Assembly (NCBI RefSeq): GCF_000327285.1 | Contig: NZ_HE998567.1 | Coordinates: 1,017,594 to 1,076,760, forward strand | Reading direction: 5' to 3' | Length of the DNA stretch: 59,167 bases | Source of the DNA: Holdemania massiliensis AP2 | Lineage (GTDB): Bacteria; Bacillota_I; Bacilli_A; Erysipelotrichales; Erysipelotrichaceae | Shown here: positions 55,625-59,167 of the stretch, one piece after another | Numbering within the stretch: the first letter of the stretch is position 1 | How the letters are laid out: each line of letters begins with the position of its first letter | Notes under the pieces: generated by a model | The model's database searches: none | The model's input: the letters and a program-made list of their open reading frames with translations, nothing else | What the model was told of the DNA's origin: nothing | Translations under genes and position numbers: made by a program

Positions 55625-56230
55625 ATGAAAATCATTTATACGCTGCAGCATCCGCAGTCCCAGCATCATCTCAACGGCATGGTGGGTTCCTGGACAGATT
55701 GGGATTTAAGCGAGCTGGGAGTACAGCAAGCTCAGCGCATCGCTTTAAATCTGAAAGCGGAGTTGGCCGGCAAGTCCGTCCGCCTTCTGTCTTCGGATCT
55801 GAAACGAGCCTGGCACACAGCTGAAATTGTCGGCGAAGCTTTAGAGATCAAAGCCGAGAAAGAGCCGCGGCTCAGGGAACGGTATCTGGGCGAAGCCGTC
55901 GGTCAGTCTGTCGCCTGGCTGAAAGCGAATCTCTTAACACCGGAAATCACGATTGACGACCGGTTATTTCCCTCAGCTCAAACACGGCGCGAACAGGCCG
56001 AGCAGTTAGGTTCTTTCTGGGATCAGCTTCTGCAGCAGGATGATGATCTGCTAATTCTGATCTCACACGGCGATACGCTGGGTATGCTGCAGGCCTTATG
56101 GCTGGGATTGGAAGCGGATGCTCTGAATTCCATCCAGTTTGCCGGACAGGCCGGCGGCGTTTCCTGCTTATGGGAACGTGACGGCAAGCGGATCGTGCGC
56201 AAATTCAACGATCTGTCTTATCTGAAATAA
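55625..56230 (+). CDS. Histidine phosphatase family protein
   Basis: 201 aa. The fold is that of phosphoglycerate mutase-like enzymes: SSDLKRAWHTAEIV, RLRERYLGE and ISHGDTLGM (second His). The first motif reads YTLQHPQSQHH in place of the common RHG, keeping the His but not the Arg. A sub-family with this kind of change exists, so it may still be active. Substrate unknown. Confidence 0.85.
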   Translation: MKIIYTLQHPQSQHHLNGMVGSWTDWDLSELGVQQAQRIALNLKAELAGKSVRLLSSDLKRAWHTAEIVGEALEIKAEKEPRLRERYLGEAVGQSVAWLKANLLTPEITIDDRLFPSAQTRREQAEQLGSFWDQLLQQDDDLLILISHGDTLGMLQALWLGLEADALNSIQFAGQAGGVSCLWERDGKRIVRKFNDLSYLK

Positions 56231-56235
56231 ATCTT

Positions 56236-56300
56236 ATACAAAAACAGACACGCCCTTTTTTCCTTTGCGAAAAAAGCTGCATGCCTGTTTTTAATTTTAG
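56236..56300 (+). terminator. Terminator of the histidine phosphatase gene
   Basis: AAAACAG/CTGTTTT outer arms with an inner TTTTTT/AAAAAA stem, then T. Confidence 0.55.
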
Positions 56301-56370
56301 TAAGAAGGGAGCGAACGGCTGTGCCTTGAAACAGCCCTACGCCTCTCCGACACAGTTTAATATTTCAAGA

Positions 56371-57012
56371 TCAGAATCCAATTTCATCAGCGATCATGAT
56401 GATTGTGAAGCGCCCCGGTGTTTTACGGCCATGGTTAATAATTCCCACCGAGTTGCAGACAGACTGCTGGATCTGGCAATCCATGCATTTTCCAGTTTCA
56501 ACGCACGGTGCTTTGTGATGGACGCGCATCGCGTTGAGCGGAGCGATCTGACGCAGCCGTTTCATCGCATCATCCAGCGTATCTACCACTTTGTTCACGC
56601 CGGCGACCACGATCACCTTGCGCGGTCCGTAGCTGATCGCCGCAACCCGGTTGCCGGACGAGTCAATATTAACCAGCTGGCCCTGCCGGGTAATAGCGTT
56701 GGAACCGGTCAGGAAAACATCCGCCAATAACGCCTGACGATAGATTTCCTCGACCTCGGAAAACGGCAGACCTTCCTGATAACGATCGAAAAAATGATAA
56801 TCGCCGTTGCGCAGGATATGGATCATATCCATGGCTTTTAACGTTTCCGAACCGCCGACGCCGACGCTGGCGCCCTTGGGAATCAGCTCCAGCACTTTAT
56901 CGCGGGCTTCCTCCACATTTTCAGCGTAATAGGTGATATACCCTTTTTCCGCCAGCAGGCCGACCATTTCATGGGCAACGGCCACAGCTCTGCGCTTACG
57001 ATACTTATCCAT
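56371..57012 (-). CDS. LUD domain protein (lactate utilisation family)
   Basis: 213 aa. VGVGGSETLKAMDM, DVFLTGSNAITRQGQLVNID and GNRVAAISYGPRKVIVVAG are typical of the LUD/DUF162 family (LutB/LutC-like). A Cys cluster, CVETGKCMDCQIQQSVC, near residues 175-190 could bind metal. Stand-alone members like this have no fixed function. Monocistronic. Confidence 0.9.
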   Translation of the reverse strand: MDKYRKRRAVAVAHEMVGLLAEKGYITYYAENVEEARDKVLELIPKGASVGVGGSETLKAMDMIHILRNGDYHFFDRYQEGLPFSEVEEIYRQALLADVFLTGSNAITRQGQLVNIDSSGNRVAAISYGPRKVIVVAGVNKVVDTLDDAMKRLRQIAPLNAMRVHHKAPCVETGKCMDCQIQQSVCNSVGIINHGRKTPGRFTIIMIADEIGF

Positions 57013-57039
57013 ACTTCTGCTCCTCTTTTCTAATTTTTG

Positions 57040-57076
57040 ACAAAAAAGACCGCATTGAATCCGCGGCCTTTTTCAT
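57040..57076 (-). terminator. Terminator of the 57076 gene
   Basis: AAAAGGCCGC/GCGGTCTTTT stem with T-run on the minus strand. Confidence 0.8.
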
Positions 57077-57372
57077 TACTGATTGACTTCTGAATACTTC
57101 CGGCGTTCCGGACTCAAATTGTCGCAATAATACCGCACAGTCAGGGCTCCGCCGATCTTGGTTTTCACCTTCGGCAGTTCCATAAAGCGGTCGCCTTCCA
57201 GCATGATTTCCATCATCGCCTTGCAGCAGGCCGTCAAATTGTTGACCTTCGGCTCAACTTCCGTCATCAGTTCTTTAGCATTGATATCAATATACAGCCA
57301 CTGGATGTTATGCGCATCCCATTTTTTCTGATTGATAATGTCGATATAATCTTGAATTGTTTTCTTTTCCAT
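57076..57372 (-). CDS. Hypothetical protein, 98 aa
   Basis: Not recognised. Acidic/helical start (TIQDYIDIINQKKWDAHNIQ), a CC pair at about 49-50, and a beta-like end. No signal or membrane helix. AGGGGG lies eleven bases before the ATG and TATAAT just before that, and it has its own terminator, so it is likely a real gene. Confidence 0.65.
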   Translation of the reverse strand: MEKKTIQDYIDIINQKKWDAHNIQWLYIDINAKELMTEVEPKVNNLTACCKAMMEIMLEGDRFMELPKVKTKIGGALTVRYYCDNLSPERRKYSEVNQ

Positions 57373-57466
57373 TAGTCAGGTACCCCCTAATCGATTTTAT
57401 TATAGCATTGAACATCAATTAAATAAAGTCGAATCACGGAATCAAGCTGGTTTTTCAACTTAAAAA

Positions 57467-58600
57467 TCAAAGAAAATAATCTAAAACAAATTCCATCATG
57501 ACGCCTAAGCCCGGAAGCAGGGATGCCTTTTCGATTTTTTCTTCGCGGGTATGCGCGCCTTCGCCTAAATAACCGCCGAAGCACAGCGCATTGACGCCCT
57601 GGGAAAACGGAATGTTGCAGTCGGTGGATCCGGAATGGCCTTCCGGCCGAATGCCGATCCGCCGCTCGATCAGATCTTCCACTTTCTTCTCAATCGCCCG
57701 CTGCTTCTCTTCGTCGATATCGCCCATGCATGGCCGCTCGCCCAGAATTTCAACGTTAATCTCCACCCCCATCTTCCGATAGGCCTCGATCAGGCTGTCA
57801 AACATAGTGCGCAGCTGCTGCAGATGTTCGCGGACATCCGAGCGGAATTCAAACAACATCGCTGCCTGCTGAGCGATCGTATTGACCGAAGTGCCGCCTT
57901 CAATCGTTCCGACATTGTAAGTCGTCTTACCGCCTTCCGGGACTTTGACTGAATACAGTGTATCGATCAGGGATGCCAGAACGCGGATCGCGTTGCGGTT
58001 GCCAAAGGCGCCGTAGGAATGTCCGCCTTCCGTTTTCACTTCGACGCGATAGCGAACCGATCCCACCGCCTTGTTGACGTAGCCTTTATACGAACCGTCA
58101 AAGGAATAAACCTCGCTCAGCTTGCCGGCGTAATCCTGCATCAGCTGACGGCAGCCTTTGAGGTTGCCCAGCCCTTCCTCACCGGCATTCAGCACGATCA
58201 GAACGCCTTGCTTCGGTTGGCAATGCTGCTCGATTAAATAGCGGGCGATCACCATCAGCAGCGCCACGTTGGCCGTATCATCGCCCACTCCCGGCGCTTT
58301 CAGCCATCCGTCTTCTTCGATCAGCTCAAATCCGGTTTCATCCGGGAAGACCGTATCCAGATGGGCCATAAAAGCCACTGCTTTGCCGCTCTGAACGTCG
58401 CCCAGCGTGACGATGACATTGGATGCCGCATCCATTTTCACCTCTTCCGCGCCGCATTCGCGAAACCACTTCACGCAGTATTCCGCCCGCGCCTGTTCAT
58501 GATTGCTGAACGCCGGGATCGCTACCAGTGTGCGGATCAGTTCAACAACCTCATCCTGATGATCGCTGACATATTGTTCCAAAGCTTCATTCCAAATCAA
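57467..58600 (-). CDS. M20-family metallopeptidase
   Basis: 377 aa. All active-site parts are present: MAHLDTVFP (metal His, base Asp), GVGDDTANVALL (bridging Asp), NAGEEGLGNLKG (Glu-Glu), and a late GAHTREE His. The lid domain lies between about 175 and 285. Similar to peptidase T or carboxypeptidase-like enzymes. The start codon is TTG (58600) with GGGGG seven bases before it; no ATG fits. Confidence 0.92.
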   Translation of the reverse strand: MIWNEALEQYVSDHQDEVVELIRTLVAIPAFSNHEQARAEYCVKWFRECGAEEVKMDAASNVIVTLGDVQSGKAVAFMAHLDTVFPDETGFELIEEDGWLKAPGVGDDTANVALLMVIARYLIEQHCQPKQGVLIVLNAGEEGLGNLKGCRQLMQDYAGKLSEVYSFDGSYKGYVNKAVGSVRYRVEVKTEGGHSYGAFGNRNAIRVLASLIDTLYSVKVPEGGKTTYNVGTIEGGTSVNTIAQQAAMLFEFRSDVREHLQQLRTMFDSLIEAYRKMGVEINVEILGERPCMGDIDEEKQRAIEKKVEDLIERRIGIRPEGHSGSTDCNIPFSQGVNALCFGGYLGEGAHTREEKIEKASLLPGLGVMMEFVLDYFL

Positions 58601-58641
58601 AGATATACCCCCTTTTTATTTGATTTCATTATACCATTCTT

Positions 58642-58670
58642 TTGGGAGCCTGAACATTTTATGTTAGAAT
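58642..58670 (+). promoter_or_regulatory. Promoter of nnrE
   Basis: TTGGGA (58642-58647), 17 bp, TAGAAT (58665-58670), followed by AGGAGG at about 58679. Confidence 0.6.
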
Positions 58671-58691
58671 AGAATTCAGGAGGTGGTCTCT

Positions 58692-59167
58692 GTGATCCTC
58701 GAAAAAATCAAATCGCCGCTGCGGAAGCGGCAAGCGGCAAAAGTGAAACGCAGTTAATGGAGCTGGCCGGCAAGCGCTGCGCGGATACGCTGCTGCATGA
58801 ATATCCGGAAAATGATTCCTTTCTGATTCTGTGCGGAAGCGGCAACAACGGCGGCGACGGGTTTGTGATTGCCCGCCATTGTCTGGCTGCCAAACGCCAG
58901 GTGGCGATCGTTTTGATGATGAACGACATCCGCACCCCATCGGCGATTGAAGCCCGGCAGAAGCTGCCGGAATCGTGTCTGATTTACGGCTACGAAGAAA
59001 TGAGCGAAGCTCAGTTTCAGACCATGGCGCAGCGTTATGACGTGATCGTCGACTGCGTCTTCGGTTTTCATTTTCATGCCCCGCTTCCGGATTTTCTGCG
59101 GGAGGCTTTCCGCTGGATCAACCAGCAGCGGCTTTCGGTTGTCAGCATTGACCTCAACAGCGGCCTG
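58692..59167 (+). CDS. nnrE: NAD(P)H-hydrate epimerase, partial, with apparent frameshift
   Basis: Cut by the window end. From 58757 the frame reads LAGKRC, ILCGSGNNGGDGFVIARH, YDVIVDCVFGF and SIDLNSGL, the YjeF N-terminal domain that repairs hydrated NAD(P)H. The start GTG (58692, with AGGAGG) is in another frame and would end at a TAA at 58755. One extra A in the A6 run at 58702-58707 joins them into KNQIAAAEAASGKSETQLME, a normal family N-terminus. Otherwise translation would restart at the ATG overlapping that stop (TAATG). Confidence 0.85.

Overview
The window is 59 kb of a low-to-mid GC Gram-positive chromosome, most likely an anaerobic, spore-forming Bacillota of the gut. This is inferred from a yunB/yunC sporulation pair, type III glutamine synthetase, rubrerythrin, an Rnf complex, mannose- and beta-glucoside-family PTS, CcpA-type cre sites, a T-box and strong U-tailed intrinsic terminators. 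The gene mix resembles Erysipelotrichia (Holdemania-like), but the sequence does not prove a genus. No insertion sequence, prophage, CRISPR array or rRNA was seen.

Layout: (1) 1-8.4 kb: degV, tRNA-His, then a minus-strand Rnf operon rnfC-D-G-E-A-(small Cys protein)-B, divergent from an apbE lipoprotein. This is the most unusual part. RnfG carries three FMN-binding modules, RnfD carries an extra one at its C-terminus, RnfB is reduced to its membrane anchor plus one Fe-S domain, and a 61-aa membrane Cys-rich protein sits between rnfA and rnfB. Together with ApbE this looks like an extended extracytosolic flavin chain on an Rnf core. (2) 8.4-17 kb: a candidate structured RNA, pgi with an S1-domain gene, a divergent-PAP2 protein, a NifU-like protein, yunB/yunC, a rubredoxin-like protein with rubrerythrin, glnN and an AI-2E-type permease. 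(3) 17-26 kb: a mannose-family PTS split over three loci (IIA; IIC-IID behind a folded leader; IIB with strong promoter and cre sites). Among them lie a Na/Pi symporter, a degenerate M28-like membrane protein, two small membrane proteins and a HAD phosphatase. (4) 26-34 kb: EEP hydrolase with two chromate-transporter halves, a PadR-controlled three-part flavoprotein/SCP2/membrane fusion, 6S RNA, and a His T-box driving hisS-aspS. (5) 34-46 kb: accessory and stress-type genes, a DUF2207 membrane protein with a metallo-beta-lactamase-fold protein, a Gx-transporter/NusG-II pair (another family known from flavinylation loci), and an AraC-GyrI-VOC cluster. (6) 46-51 kb: bglP-bglA-licT operon with promoter, overlapping cre-like site, RAT and leader terminator. 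(7) 51-59 kb: a two-component system, glycosyltransferase with TVP38 protein, histidine phosphatase, LUD protein, M20 peptidase and the start of nnrE, cut by the window end.

Two genes (23686 and 58692) each look one A short in an A-run, which is either base-calling error or real frameshift/slippage; both are flagged.
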